Shown: positions 36,432 to 44,809 of the stretch, one piece after another
How positions within the stretch are numbered: the stretch's first letter is position 1
Layout: the number at the start of each line of letters is the position of its first letter
Assembly: GCA_024682395.1 (NCBI GenBank)
Contig: JAIKZH010000020.1
Span: 96,963 to 160,962 of the forward strand
Length of the DNA stretch: 64,000 nucleotides
From: Bacteroidaceae bacterium
Lineage (GTDB): Bacteria; Bacteroidota; Bacteroidia; Bacteroidales; Bacteroidaceae
Direction of reading: 5' to 3'
The notes under the pieces: generated by a model
What the model was told of the DNA's origin: nothing
Database searches by the model: none
What the model saw: the letters and a program-made list of their open reading frames with translations, nothing else
Made by a program: the position numbers and the translations under genes

Positions 36432-38039
36432 TTAGATTGATGATAGGAATTCTTTCGCTTTTTCAGCACATCTTTCTCCGTCGATACCGGCAGATACAAT
36501 TCCTCCTGCATATCCTGCTCCTTCACCGCAAGGGAAGAGTCCTTGTAGGCGGATGTGTTGCAGTGTCTCAGAATCTCTGATTATACGTACAGGTGATGAT
36601 GTGCGTGTTTCCACACCTATCATTACGGCTTCGTTTGTAAGGAAACCGTGACTACTTTTTCCAAAGGTTTTGAATCCTTCACGTAGGCGCGAAGTTATGA
36701 ATTCTGGCATCCAGAAGTGAAGAGGTGACGTGATAAGTCCTGCTTGGTATGATGATTCAGGTAGTGATGATGATAATTTCTTATTAACAAAGTCCACCAT
36801 ACGTTGTGCTGGTGCGGTTTGACGGAAATTGCCTTGTATCCAACATTGTTTTTCAAGCCATTCCTGAAATTCCATCATAGACAATGCTGTCTGAGTTTTT
36901 TCGTCTGCTACGATGTCGTTTATGCCGAGTTGCACCACCATGCCACTGTTGCTCCATGGTGAGTTACGCAAACTTGCCGACATACCATTAACAACAATTT
37001 GTTCTGGTCCGCTGGCAGCAGGAACCACAGTGCCTCCAGGACACATGCAGAACGAATATACACCACGTCCTTTGCATTGGGTTACAAACGAATATTCTGC
37101 TGTTGGCAGATATTTTCCCTTACCTTCTTTTCTGTGGTATTGAATCTGGTCAATGAGATGTGCCGGATGTTCAAGTCGCACTCCAACAGCGATATCTTTT
37201 GCTTCAATTTCAATGCTGTTCTTGTATAACCATCTATATACATCTCTTGCAGAATGTCCTGTGGCAAGAATTACTACTGGACAGATTATTTCCTGTTCTT
37301 CAGAATTGCTGTATGTAAGGTCGTCGTTACATATCTGTTTTATGACGGTTATTCCTTCAATGCGGTTGCCTTTTGTTATAATCCCCGTCATCTTTGTTTG
37401 GAACAGCACCTGCCCCCCACATTGTATAATAGTGTTACGCATGTTCTCGATAACACGTGGTAAACGGTCGGTTCCAATATGTGGATGTGCGTCAATCAAG
37501 ATATTTGTTGATGCGCCATGTTGACAAAAAACGTTAAGGATTTTATTTATGTTTCCTCTTTTCTTACTTCTTGTATATAATTTTCCATCAGAGAAAGCTC
37601 CAGCACCACCTTCACCAAACGAATAATTTGATTCGGGATCAACGATGTGTTGTCTTGAAATACGTGCCACATCCTTACGGCGTTCATGTACGTTTTTTCC
37701 TCGTTCAATCACGATAGGGCGGATTCCAAGTTCAATCAAGCGTAATGCGGCGAATAAACCACCAGGACCTGCTCCCACAACAATAGCTGTAGGTGCATTT
37801 TCTACATTCGGATAATCAGTATGCTGATATGTGTCATCGTCGGGAGTCTCATTTATGTATGTGCGAACCTTTAGATTTACATATATAGTTCTCTGACGTG
37901 CATCAATACTACGTTTCAATATACGAATGTGTGATATTGATTTCATATCAAGCCCTTTTTCCCTATGAAGATGTTGCTTGATGTTTTGCTCATTAGCTGC
38001 CTGTTCTGGCAGAACTCTTATTTGGTATTCTTGAATCAT
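36432..38039 (-). CDS. FAD-dependent dehydrogenase (uncharacterised NAD(P)/FAD family)
   Basis: The 535-residue protein has an N-terminal domain (1-80) followed by a Rossmann FAD motif AIVVGAGPGGLFAALRL at about residue 85, then SNYSFGEGGAGAFSDGKLY and the C-terminal GEGAGYAGGIVSAGIDG, which together mark this widespread family of unknown substrate. A minus-strand -7 box (TAACTTTGC, 38051-38043) ends only 3 nt before the ATG, so the mRNA may be leaderless. Confidence 0.85.
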   Translation of the reverse strand: MIQEYQIRVLPEQAANEQNIKQHLHREKGLDMKSISHIRILKRSIDARQRTIYVNLKVRTYINETPDDDTYQHTDYPNVENAPTAIVVGAGPGGLFAALRLIELGIRPIVIERGKNVHERRKDVARISRQHIVDPESNYSFGEGGAGAFSDGKLYTRSKKRGNINKILNVFCQHGASTNILIDAHPHIGTDRLPRVIENMRNTIIQCGGQVLFQTKMTGIITKGNRIEGITVIKQICNDDLTYSNSEEQEIICPVVILATGHSARDVYRWLYKNSIEIEAKDIAVGVRLEHPAHLIDQIQYHRKEGKGKYLPTAEYSFVTQCKGRGVYSFCMCPGGTVVPAASGPEQIVVNGMSASLRNSPWSNSGMVVQLGINDIVADEKTQTALSMMEFQEWLEKQCWIQGNFRQTAPAQRMVDFVNKKLSSSLPESSYQAGLITSPLHFWMPEFITSRLREGFKTFGKSSHGFLTNEAVMIGVETRTSSPVRIIRDSETLQHIRLQGLFPCGEGAGYAGGIVSAGIDGERCAEKAKEFLSSI

Positions 38040-38042
38040 ATG

Positions 38043-38051
38043 GCAAAGTTA
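38043..38051 (-). promoter_or_regulatory. -7 box abutting the FAD dehydrogenase start
   Basis: TAACTTTGC on the minus strand is separated from the ATG by 3 nt. No good TTTG lies at the expected distance, so confidence is moderate. Confidence 0.5.
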
Positions 38052-38274
38052 CTCATAATTTTATTATTTCACCTATATTTTTAGTTCTTTCATGAATTAT
38101 TTTTTCTCTATAATGAGATTATGTATCTGAAATGTCTGAATATGAATGTGTTATTATTGTGATTGTATATGATAAATAATGAAATACCCACATGCGAATA
38201 CTACCTGAAATGGCGTTCTTGTAGTAAGAGAAAAATATTTTTTTATTATTTTAACACATTTTTTCTTGAAAAAA

Positions 38275-38307
38275 TTTGGAGGATATTTGAAAAATGCATA
38301 CCTTTGC
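38275..38307 (+). promoter_or_regulatory. Promoter of a predicted small RNA
   Basis: TTTG (38275-38278), a 20-nt spacer and TACCTTTGC (38299-38307) form one of the best consensus promoters in the window, with no gene downstream on this strand. Confidence 0.7.
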
Positions 38308-38311
38308 ACTC

Positions 38312-38397
38312 GATAAGCTATAAGTAGTTATAGTTTTGCTATAAGGTAAAGACTTTTTCAACAGGGAGATCTTTGTGAAAAGAAGCTCCCTTTTTTT
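38312..38397 (+). ncRNA. Predicted free-standing small RNA of about 86 nt
   Basis: The span begins a few bases after a strong promoter and ends in a terminator: GGGAG (38364-38368) pairs with CTCCC (38386-38390), followed by seven T. A 5' hairpin CTATAA-GTAG-TTATAG lies near 38321-38336. No open frame of useful size is present, and the next gene on this strand is more than 900 nt away. The target and class are unknown. In the rest of this 459-base gap, short direct repeats (GGCTCAG, TCAGTCGA) lie at 38428-38457. Confidence 0.6.
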
Positions 38398-38498
38398 ATG
38401 TATATACGTTTCTGATGCCCAGATATAGGCTCAGTCGAGGCTCAGGGGGTCAGTCGATAATTAGTGGGGAAAAGTCTTGATCTGTTTAGTGTGGATTA

Positions 38499-38870
38499 TT
38501 ATTTTCTATTATGTTCAATAGCCTTAAACATAAAATAGATGATGCAGATTCCAATATAATAAGCAAGAAAATCTATCCAGAGGAAACCTTGCCCTAATGC
38601 CATATGCCCAATGAATGTGGAGCGTATAGCTACCAACCATGGCCAATTAATCAATTGTGAGAATTCAACTAAAGATGAATGTATAATACTGATAAATGCA
38701 ATCAGGTGTAGTTCTTTCTTGATAAATATAATGCGCCAAATGCAAAAAATCATCATTGCCCACAGTGCATCACCAGTCTCTTTGGGAATCTATGTGATTT
38801 CTCTGGAGTAGAGTCCGACAGGAATCAATATAATTATGGTTATTAATGAAATTATAATTTTTCTTTTCAT
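38499..38870 (-). pseudogene. DUF2809 family membrane protein, interrupted by one stop codon
   Basis: Read from 38870, the frame gives MKRKIIISLITIIILIPVGL, then a TAG stop at codon 27 (38792-38790), then continues in the same frame with IPKETGDALWAMMIFCIWR and ends at 38499. Together the two parts make a normal-looking DUF2809 protein of about 123 residues. No frameshift is needed; a single nonsense change explains it. An ORF starting after the stop is possible but would lack the first helix. Confidence 0.7.
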
Positions 38871-39022
38871 CTTTCTTTTCTTATCAATTGCCAAAGTTAT
38901 ACCTTTTTCTTGTTCTGTCCAAATTGAGAATTGAAAATAGTTGGTAATAATCCAATTTAATAAGAGCATGTAGAGGTAAAACTAATATTTTTTTAAATTT
39001 TTCTTAAAAACACTGTTAAAAA

Positions 39023-39053
39023 TTTGGCTATTTTTTTTTTTTTTTACATTTGC
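39023..39053 (+). promoter_or_regulatory. Promoter of NVEALA locus B, spacer with T15
   Basis: TTTG (39023-39026) and TACATTTGC (39045-39053) are 18 nt apart. Fifteen consecutive T (39031-39045) fill most of the spacer and run into the -7 box. Confidence 0.65.
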
Positions 39054-39057
39054 CGCC

Positions 39058-39361
39058 GATTTGTTCGTTGAGCATAATCGATTAAGTCTTTATGATACAG
39101 AAATGTTTCTTTATCATAAGTTTGACACCATAGCTTAATCATGTACTTGGTTTATAGTAAAAAGTCATGGTAAAAGTTTAAACACCGACTATAAAGTCAA
39201 ATGCTTGGCAAGAATCATTATGATAAATGCCAGTTAATCATGAAAATAATCAAAAACATATTTAGCTGAATATGCCATTCTCAGTACCGGTAGAGGATGG
39301 AAACAGACCGAAAAGGTCAAAATATAATTAATATTAACTGAAAAAACAAAATTTAAAACGT
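39058..39361 (+). promoter_or_regulatory. Long structured 5' leader of locus B
   Basis: The 300-nt leader has AGCATAATCGA (39071-39081), AAGTCTTT (39084), the stem TTATGATA/TATCATAA (39090-39097 with 39112-39119), AAGTTTG (39118) and AGCTTAATCA (39132-39141), matching the leader at 31786. Further down, GACC/GGTC flanks GAAAA near 39306-39318, about 45 nt before the ATG. No gene lies in this 490-base gap. Confidence 0.6.
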
Positions 39362-39598
39362 ATGAAGAAAATAGTCAAGACTGCAATATTTGCTTTTGCA
39401 GTAGTTGCTGCCGGCTTCGGTAGTGTTAGAGCATATCAGTCTATATCAACAACTAATGAAAATATTCTACTTCAAAACGTAGATGCTTTGTCTAATACTT
39501 CTGAAGGAACTCGATGGACAGAGAAATCATTTAAATGCACGAAACCAGAGTATAAAAGTATGATTATTTGCGAATCTGGAGGAGAAGATTATTGTTAG
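39362..39598 (+). CDS. NVEALA-type exported peptide, locus B
   Basis: The 78-residue product shares the start pattern KKIVKTAIFAFAVVAAGFG with the locus A peptide, then NVDALS (39-44). The C-terminal part is short and polar, with three cysteines (59, 70, 78), and ends in a cysteine. Family function is unknown. Cleavage probably occurs near the NVDALS motif, but the exact site is not known. A strong hairpin follows before the propeller gene. Confidence 0.85.
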   Translation: MKKIVKTAIFAFAVVAAGFGSVRAYQSISTTNENILLQNVDALSNTSEGTRWTEKSFKCTKPEYKSMIICESGGEDYC

Positions 39599-39628
39599 CC
39601 ATCAGACTGTTAATGATTTAAATTTTTG

Positions 39629-39658
39629 GGTGTGTATTCTATGTATAGAATACACACC
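39629..39658 (+). terminator. Intercistronic hairpin after the locus B peptide gene
   Basis: A 14-bp perfect stem (39629-39642 with 39645-39658) with a minimal loop lies between the peptide and propeller genes, the same place as the hairpin in locus A, although the sequences differ. Confidence 0.7.
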
Positions 39659-39694
39659 TTATAAAAATATATAAATATAAATACATATAACGTC

Positions 39695-40783
39695 ATGAAG
39701 AAACTAAGTCTTGTATATTTAATTTATGTGTTGTTTGCTATTTTGAATATAAGTATCTCTTCCTGTGGCTCGGAACAAAAACAAGGTAATGTAATAAAGA
39801 TCTCCAATATTGATTATAAAGATTGGAATAAATTAATGAATTTTACTGAAGCTATACCATTAGATAACGATAGTTGCTTACTTGTAGCAGCAACGACATG
39901 TTGTATAAATAATAATGGGATATATTTTTGTGACCAAAAAACAAAGAAGATATACCTATTTGATAAAAAAGGTAAGCTCATTAATACAATAGGGGAAGTC
40001 GGAAAATCCAATTCTGAATATATTGATATTAGAGATATGCAGTTAAGTCCAGACAACTCTCTTGTCTGTGTTTTGGAGCCGCGTGGGGTCGTTTGTTATG
40101 ATGCAAAAAATGGTAAATTTGTAAAACGTTCGTATCGTGTATCTGAAAACAACCCAATTTCAGATAGGTTTATGCCAATGGAAAATGATGAGTTCTTATT
40201 TTATAACTATAATAATACAGAGAAAAGAATCTCATACTATTCGACTAAAGGCAATGTCGGTATCTCAGAAGGAAAATGCCGTGGCTTTATTTCAAATAAA
40301 TTCTATAAGTACCATGACAAATATAGGGTATTGTCTGATTTTGGAGAATTTTATATAGATGAATTTAAGAAAGGAAAACTAACACGACTTTACACATTCG
40401 ATTTAGGTGACAAAGCATTGCCCGAAACAATGTTTCCACAAGATGCCCGCTCATTTCACTTTGTGTTTGACATGCCAGAATACCATAAATTTATCGGTGC
40501 TGTCTATGAAACTTCAAAGTGGTTGTATTGTCAATTAGGCGGTCTGGAAAACTCTTATTATAATGTGTTTATCGATAAGACAGATAATTCATATTATGCA
40601 GGTCCTTCTGATACATCAATGGGTATGGTTGTTGTAGATGCGGATGATAAATATTTTTATGCACTTGTATATCCAGATTGCGTGAACGAAGGATCTTTTA
40701 TGGATAAGTTCCTGGGTTCCAAAGGTCTTTCTTTACAAGGTAACCCGATACTTGTTAAATTTAATATAAATGAAACATTGTAG
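39695..40783 (+). CDS. 6-bladed beta-propeller lipoprotein (BF3164-like), locus B
   Basis: A 362-residue lipoprotein with lipobox ISSC (Cys24). The strand pattern YLFDKKGKLINTIGEVGKSN followed by SEYIDIRDMQL matches the same region of the two locus A copies. The stop codon lies inside the first half of a 15-bp tandem repeat that also forms the start of the next gene. Function is unknown; a sensor or partner role for the exported peptide is only inference. Confidence 0.8.
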   Translation: MKKLSLVYLIYVLFAILNISISSCGSEQKQGNVIKISNIDYKDWNKLMNFTEAIPLDNDSCLLVAATTCCINNNGIYFCDQKTKKIYLFDKKGKLINTIGEVGKSNSEYIDIRDMQLSPDNSLVCVLEPRGVVCYDAKNGKFVKRSYRVSENNPISDRFMPMENDEFLFYNYNNTEKRISYYSTKGNVGISEGKCRGFISNKFYKYHDKYRVLSDFGEFYIDEFKKGKLTRLYTFDLGDKALPETMFPQDARSFHFVFDMPEYHKFIGAVYETSKWLYCQLGGLENSYYNVFIDKTDNSYYAGPSDTSMGMVVVDADDKYFYALVYPDCVNEGSFMDKFLGSKGLSLQGNPILVKFNINETL

Positions 40784-40799
40784 TATGAAACATTGTAGT
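40770..40799 (+). repeat. 15-bp perfect tandem duplication at the gene junction
   Basis: The unit ATGAAACATTGTAGT occurs twice in a row. The first copy contains the propeller gene's stop codon. Each copy starts with an in-frame ATG for the thioredoxin-like gene, giving two possible starts (MKHCSMKHCS or MKHCS). Confidence 0.9.
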
Positions 40800-41339
40800 A
40801 TCTTGTTCTTTTTGGTGTTATTGTTGGTAGCGTGTGATGAGAGCTCCTTGATAAAGTCCGAGATGGATAGATTCTTAAACACAAAAGTAGAATTAAATTT
40901 TGATTCAATGGTTTATGCAAGTGAATTGAATACTATTCAAGATTCAACATTCCATTATAAAATGAAAGATTATGCATATATTGTGTATGTTGATTCTTTG
41001 TCTTGTTCTGATTGTGCCATCAATCATCTTTCAGATTGGACAGACCTGACACTGACACAATATCTCAATGATAATGATCTTTCGCTTCTGTTTATAATAT
41101 CTCCGCCAAAGAATAAAATAAAGAAGATCATGAATAAGTTATGTAAAAACACATTGATGAATGATCAAATATATATTGATACAATGTCTGTATTTGCACG
41201 AACAAATCCTAATATTCCTAGAAACTCTATATTACATACGTTTCTTATAAATGAACAAGGTAAAGTACTTTTAATAGGCTCTCCTTTGCATAATAATAAA
41301 ATAATGAATTTATCATTAGAGATTATCAAATCAAAATAG
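40785..41339 (+). CDS. Thioredoxin-like CxxC lipoprotein, locus B
   Basis: From 40785 the product has 184 residues, with a short hydrophobic leader and lipobox LVAC (Cys17). The strand YAYIVYVDSLSC leads into CSDC (74-77), and FLINEQGKVLLIGSPL corresponds to FLLDKEGRVVVIGNPL in locus A, so the two are homologous over the thioredoxin-like part. This copy ends without the DUF1573 domain. The alternative start at 40770 adds five residues. Confidence 0.75.
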   Translation: MKHCSILFFLVLLLVACDESSLIKSEMDRFLNTKVELNFDSMVYASELNTIQDSTFHYKMKDYAYIVYVDSLSCSDCAINHLSDWTDLTLTQYLNDNDLSLLFIISPPKNKIKKIMNKLCKNTLMNDQIYIDTMSVFARTNPNIPRNSILHTFLINEQGKVLLIGSPLHNNKIMNLSLEIIKSK

Positions 41340-41550
41340 TTGACAATATATTATTTAGTAGAATAAATCATCCTCAATGAATGGCAGAGGAACGACTTAG
41401 ACAGAAAAGATAATAATAAAATAAATAAAAGTATGAGAGTTTTATAATACAACAATATTATCAGTTGGTATAGGTGGATTTATATACTTATCAATTTTGT
41501 CATATTAATAGATTGTCTAATTGTGCTAAACACAAGAATGAAAAAATAAT

Positions 41551-41588
41551 CCCAATCGGTTATTAGAAATCTCTGATGACCGATTGGG
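41551..41588 (-). terminator. Terminator of the esterase operon
   Basis: On the minus strand a 10-bp stem (41588-41579 with 41560-41551) is followed by ATTATTTTTTC, fitting a rho-independent terminator. It may also stop locus B transcripts. Confidence 0.7.
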
Positions 41589-41623
41589 TGGTAATGCCTT
41601 ATCAATTATTTGCTTCAATAAGA

Positions 41624-42478
41624 TTAAAAAAGACTTTTAATCCATATGGTTAAGTCGGTGAGCATTTCGTTGTGGTATTTAAACGATGGCATATATCCCC
41701 AACCATGTCCTCCTGAAGGGTAAACATGTATAGCACTATTCTTTACTCCGGCTTTTTTGAGTGCAAGGTAATATTCTGCACTATTTTGTGCTGGGACAAT
41801 ATCATCATCGTCGCTAAGTAATAATATAGCAGGAGGTGTTGATGAGTTAACCTGATTAGCGTTGCTATATTGGTTTGTTAGTTCGAATGAAGGTTGTTTC
41901 CCGAGCAAGTTGTCGTGTGAACCTTGATGGGTGACACCTGGTTGCATGGAGATTACAGGATAGAACAGAACTTGGAAATCAGGTCGTGTTGCAGGGTCGC
42001 TATGTGTGGCAATTGTTGATGCCAGATGTCCTCCAGCAGAAGATCCTTGTATTCCTATACGTTGTTTGTTTATGTTCCATTCAGCAGCATGTTCACGAGT
42101 TAAGCGCATTGCTTCTGTAGCATCACTGATAGGTACATTAAAGTTACCATGAGGCATTCTGTATTTTAATACGATAGCAGCAATTCCTAAATCGTTATAG
42201 AATTTAGCCCAGTCGTATCCTTCGTGTCCTGATGCCAGATGGCTGTATGCACCTCCAGGGAGTATTACAACTGCCATACCGTTTGCTTTTGATTTTTCGG
42301 GCAAGAAAACACGTATGCTTGGCTTGAAATTCTGTTTTGAGTCGTCATATGGTTGAGTGGTGTCGATTCCGTTGGAATTTGGCAGTCCATTAGGCCATAG
42401 ATCGATATCGATGGGATTTTGTGCTACGACATTAGCAGAAATCCAGCATGCTAATAATGTGGTTATTATTTTCTTCAT
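41624..42478 (-). CDS. Alpha/beta-hydrolase, acetyl-esterase-like, exported
   Basis: A 284-residue exported hydrolase. The signal peptide ends near ANVVAQ. Family features are the oxyanion motif ILPGGAYSHLA, the nucleophile elbow GSSAGGH, a later DDDDIVP aspartate region and SGGHGWGY with the catalytic His. This matches the BD-FAE/acetyl-xylan-esterase-like group that removes acetyl groups from plant polysaccharides. Its ATG directly follows the stop codon of the upstream gene, so the pair is translationally coupled. Confidence 0.85.
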   Translation of the reverse strand: MKKIITTLLACWISANVVAQNPIDIDLWPNGLPNSNGIDTTQPYDDSKQNFKPSIRVFLPEKSKANGMAVVILPGGAYSHLASGHEGYDWAKFYNDLGIAAIVLKYRMPHGNFNVPISDATEAMRLTREHAAEWNINKQRIGIQGSSAGGHLASTIATHSDPATRPDFQVLFYPVISMQPGVTHQGSHDNLLGKQPSFELTNQYSNANQVNSSTPPAILLLSDDDDIVPAQNSAEYYLALKKAGVKNSAIHVYPSGGHGWGYMPSFKYHNEMLTDLTIWIKSLF

Positions 42479-43189
42479 TTATCTTTTTATTGAATTATTT
42501 TTTGAATAGTTTAGGAAGAAATCTATCCATTGTTTTACCATTGATTTCTCGCTTGAAGAGATAACTTCAGCAGAACGTGTGTATGCACGATATTCTTTTC
42601 TTCGTGACTGATCGATTCTGCTTAATATGTTCTTTTCATTGGCAAGGAATAATTCATTTTTAAAGATATAATAATATGTGTCTATTACAGGTAATGGTTT
42701 TTCCTCTGGATGAGGATCATATTGTCCTGACAGATCAATATTCATTCCTGTAAAATCGCCATTTGCCATCAGATTAAATGAGCCTAACAGACTTGCGTCT
42801 TTTCTTCTGCTTTCCATTTCCTCTTTATCCAGTTCTCTCACGCGGATAACTTTTCCTACACTATCTTCATGTACGATTTTTCCAAATGAGTTGCCGTTGA
42901 TTGCAATATATGTCTCATCAGGAAATTCAACACGAAACACACTTCCGGGAAGTGCTTCCATTATAGTGTCACCTTTTGAGTATAAGAGAGCTTGAGTGCC
43001 AATATGTATGTTGCATGGTACTTGTGTTTTGCTTGGACGAACAATCCCAGCATATATGACACCTACTTTGAATTTTTGGTTCAAGAAAGGCCATACACCA
43101 GTAGGTAACCACTCTTCTTTGTTAGTTTTTTGAGCAAGTGTGGTTAGGGATGTTAATATTAGAAGTATGGAAAACAGAAGTCGTTTCAT
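42479..43189 (-). CDS. Exported protein of unknown function
   Basis: I do not recognise the family. The 236-residue product has a signal peptide ending near TTLAQ. The middle shows repeats of short strands (FRVEFPDETYIAINGNSFG), and the C-terminal part is helical and charged. No catalytic motif is seen. It is 13 nt downstream of the adhesin-like gene and abuts the esterase gene, so the three may form one transcript. Confidence 0.65.
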   Translation of the reverse strand: MKRLLFSILLILTSLTTLAQKTNKEEWLPTGVWPFLNQKFKVGVIYAGIVRPSKTQVPCNIHIGTQALLYSKGDTIMEALPGSVFRVEFPDETYIAINGNSFGKIVHEDSVGKVIRVRELDKEEMESRRKDASLLGSFNLMANGDFTGMNIDLSGQYDPHPEEKPLPVIDTYYYIFKNELFLANEKNILSRIDQSRRKEYRAYTRSAEVISSSEKSMVKQWIDFFLNYSKNNSIKR

Positions 43190-43201
43190 TTTCTGAAAAT
43201 A

Positions 43202-44068
43202 TTATTTTACCTTAATAACCAGATATTTTGATACGCTCCAGAAGTCTGTTGCATTTGTTATACGTAGAGTGTACTCACCTTTAGAGTCTTTAAGTAATGA
43301 GTAAGAGCCTTGAGGGTGGGTAGTAAGGAGTTTCGCAGATTTTGAATTCAAAGGAATAACTGTGGTCTTACGAATATCGATTTTTGTAAAGTAGTCAGCA
43401 TCAAAATCTTGAGTTTTCAAGACATCTCCGTCAACAATGATTTTGTGTGATTTCAGTTCTTTGTTTGTTCCGAAAACATACCATGCAGTATTGAGTTGAG
43501 TGTCTTGGTTTTGAGCAATTCTTGATGTTGCTTCTTTTTCAGCCTTTACTTGAGTATTTTCAGCAGTTAATTTCTCAACAGACTCACCTAACTCTTGTAT
43601 TTTAGTATCACGTTCAGATACTTGTTGTTTTAGAATATCAATCTCTTTAGTTTTTTCTTGGAGTTGAGTATTCAGTTTGTTTAGAGTTTCTTGAAGTTTA
43701 GTAGTGTTGAGTGTGCTTGATTTAAGTTTATTCTGAAGTTCTTCGATTTTGCGTTTATTCTCAGCCATGGTGTTTTCAATAAACTCCATGTTTTCCTGAA
43801 TATTTGTTGCAATATCATTTCCTTCGTCAGATTCGTTAAGAAGGTTAATACGGCCTTCTGCTTCATTTATTTCATCAAATCCAGATTGGATTTCGTTAAA
43901 GACTTCCATCATTTCGTTAAGTTCATCGTCTTTCTGATCAAGGAGTACTTGTAGTGAGTCTCTTTGATTTTCCTCATCTGTACGTTGGGTGCCTTTGAAT
44001 AACTGGTCACAAGAAACCATAAACATGGATCCGACCATAAGAACTAATAATTTCTTCATATCTCTCAT
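43202..44068 (-). CDS. Coiled-coil lipoprotein, Cbp1 adhesin-like
   Basis: A 288-residue lipoprotein with lipobox MVSC. Residues about 35-195 are a long coiled coil rich in Glu, Lys, Leu and Gln heptads (LNTQLQEKTKEIDILKQQV). The C-terminal 100 residues (TAWYVFGTNKELKSHKII ... FWSVSKYLVIKVK) form a small domain that I recognise from proteins labelled Cbp1 family collagen-binding adhesin. Binding itself is not shown. The start could also be the Met at 44059, which gives a more typical lipoprotein leader. Confidence 0.75.
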   Translation of the reverse strand: MRDMKKLLVLMVGSMFMVSCDQLFKGTQRTDEENQRDSLQVLLDQKDDELNEMMEVFNEIQSGFDEINEAEGRINLLNESDEGNDIATNIQENMEFIENTMAENKRKIEELQNKLKSSTLNTTKLQETLNKLNTQLQEKTKEIDILKQQVSERDTKIQELGESVEKLTAENTQVKAEKEATSRIAQNQDTQLNTAWYVFGTNKELKSHKIIVDGDVLKTQDFDADYFTKIDIRKTTVIPLNSKSAKLLTTHPQGSYSLLKDSKGEYTLRITNATDFWSVSKYLVIKVK

Positions 44069-44106
44069 TGTTTGGTGTGTTATTAAACAATTTAATTTCT
44101 TTTTAT

Positions 44107-44772
44107 TTATTCACATCCGCCAAGTATCATGACGAATTCTCCTTTAGGTTCATGTTCAGTGAAATGTTCGAGAACTTCTTTTAGTGTACCTCTGACACTT
44201 TCTTCGTGAACTTTTGATATCTCACGGCATACGCTAATTTGGCGTTCTTCTCCGAAAATCTCAATGAACTGTTGAAGAGCTTTTACTATGCGGTAAGGGG
44301 ATTCATAGAAAATCATGGTACGTTTTTCGTCTTTTAACTCGTTCAGACGTTTCTGACGTCCTTTCTTTTGTGGTAAGAATCCTTCAAAACAGAATTTATC
44401 ACATGGTAATCCCGAACTGACTAATGCTGGCACAAATGCTGTGGCTCCTGGTAGGGTTTGTACTTCCACGCCTGCACGAATACATTCGCGTACTAATAGA
44501 AAACCAGGGTCGTTGATGCCTGGAGTTCCTGCATCGCTTATCAATGCAATGGTTTGTCCGGCGAGTAAGCGTTCGACAATGTGTTTTGCAGTTTGATGTT
44601 CGTTGAATTTATGATGTGATAATAATTGATTTTTTATCTCGTAATGATGAAGTAAAATGGAAGAAGTGCGCGTATCTTCTGCTAATATAACATCTGCTTC
44701 GCGTAAAATACGGATGGCACGAAAAGTCATGTCTTCCATGTTTCCAACTGGTGTAGGTACAATATATAACAT
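44107..44772 (-). CDS. rsmI: 16S rRNA (cytidine1402-2'-O)-methyltransferase
   Basis: RsmI methylates the ribose of C1402 of 16S rRNA using SAM. The 221-residue protein has the family motifs TPVGNMEDMTFRAIRIL, AEDTRTSSILLHHY, ISDAGTPGINDPGFLLV and TLPGATAFVPALV. A good promoter lies 38 nt upstream. The adhesin-like gene follows after 38 nt. Confidence 0.95.
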   Translation of the reverse strand: MLYIVPTPVGNMEDMTFRAIRILREADVILAEDTRTSSILLHHYEIKNQLLSHHKFNEHQTAKHIVERLLAGQTIALISDAGTPGINDPGFLLVRECIRAGVEVQTLPGATAFVPALVSSGLPCDKFCFEGFLPQKKGRQKRLNELKDEKRTMIFYESPYRIVKALQQFIEIFGEERQISVCREISKVHEESVRGTLKEVLEHFTEHEPKGEFVMILGGCE

Positions 44773-44809
44773 CCCTTAGTCACCTTATAATTATTAATAT
44801 ATATTCGCT

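Noticed and set aside
41430..41510. Hydrophobic segment resembling the start of a VanZ-like protein
   Set aside because: It needs a frameshift and is only about 25 residues long in AT-rich DNA, so a decayed gene cannot be supported.
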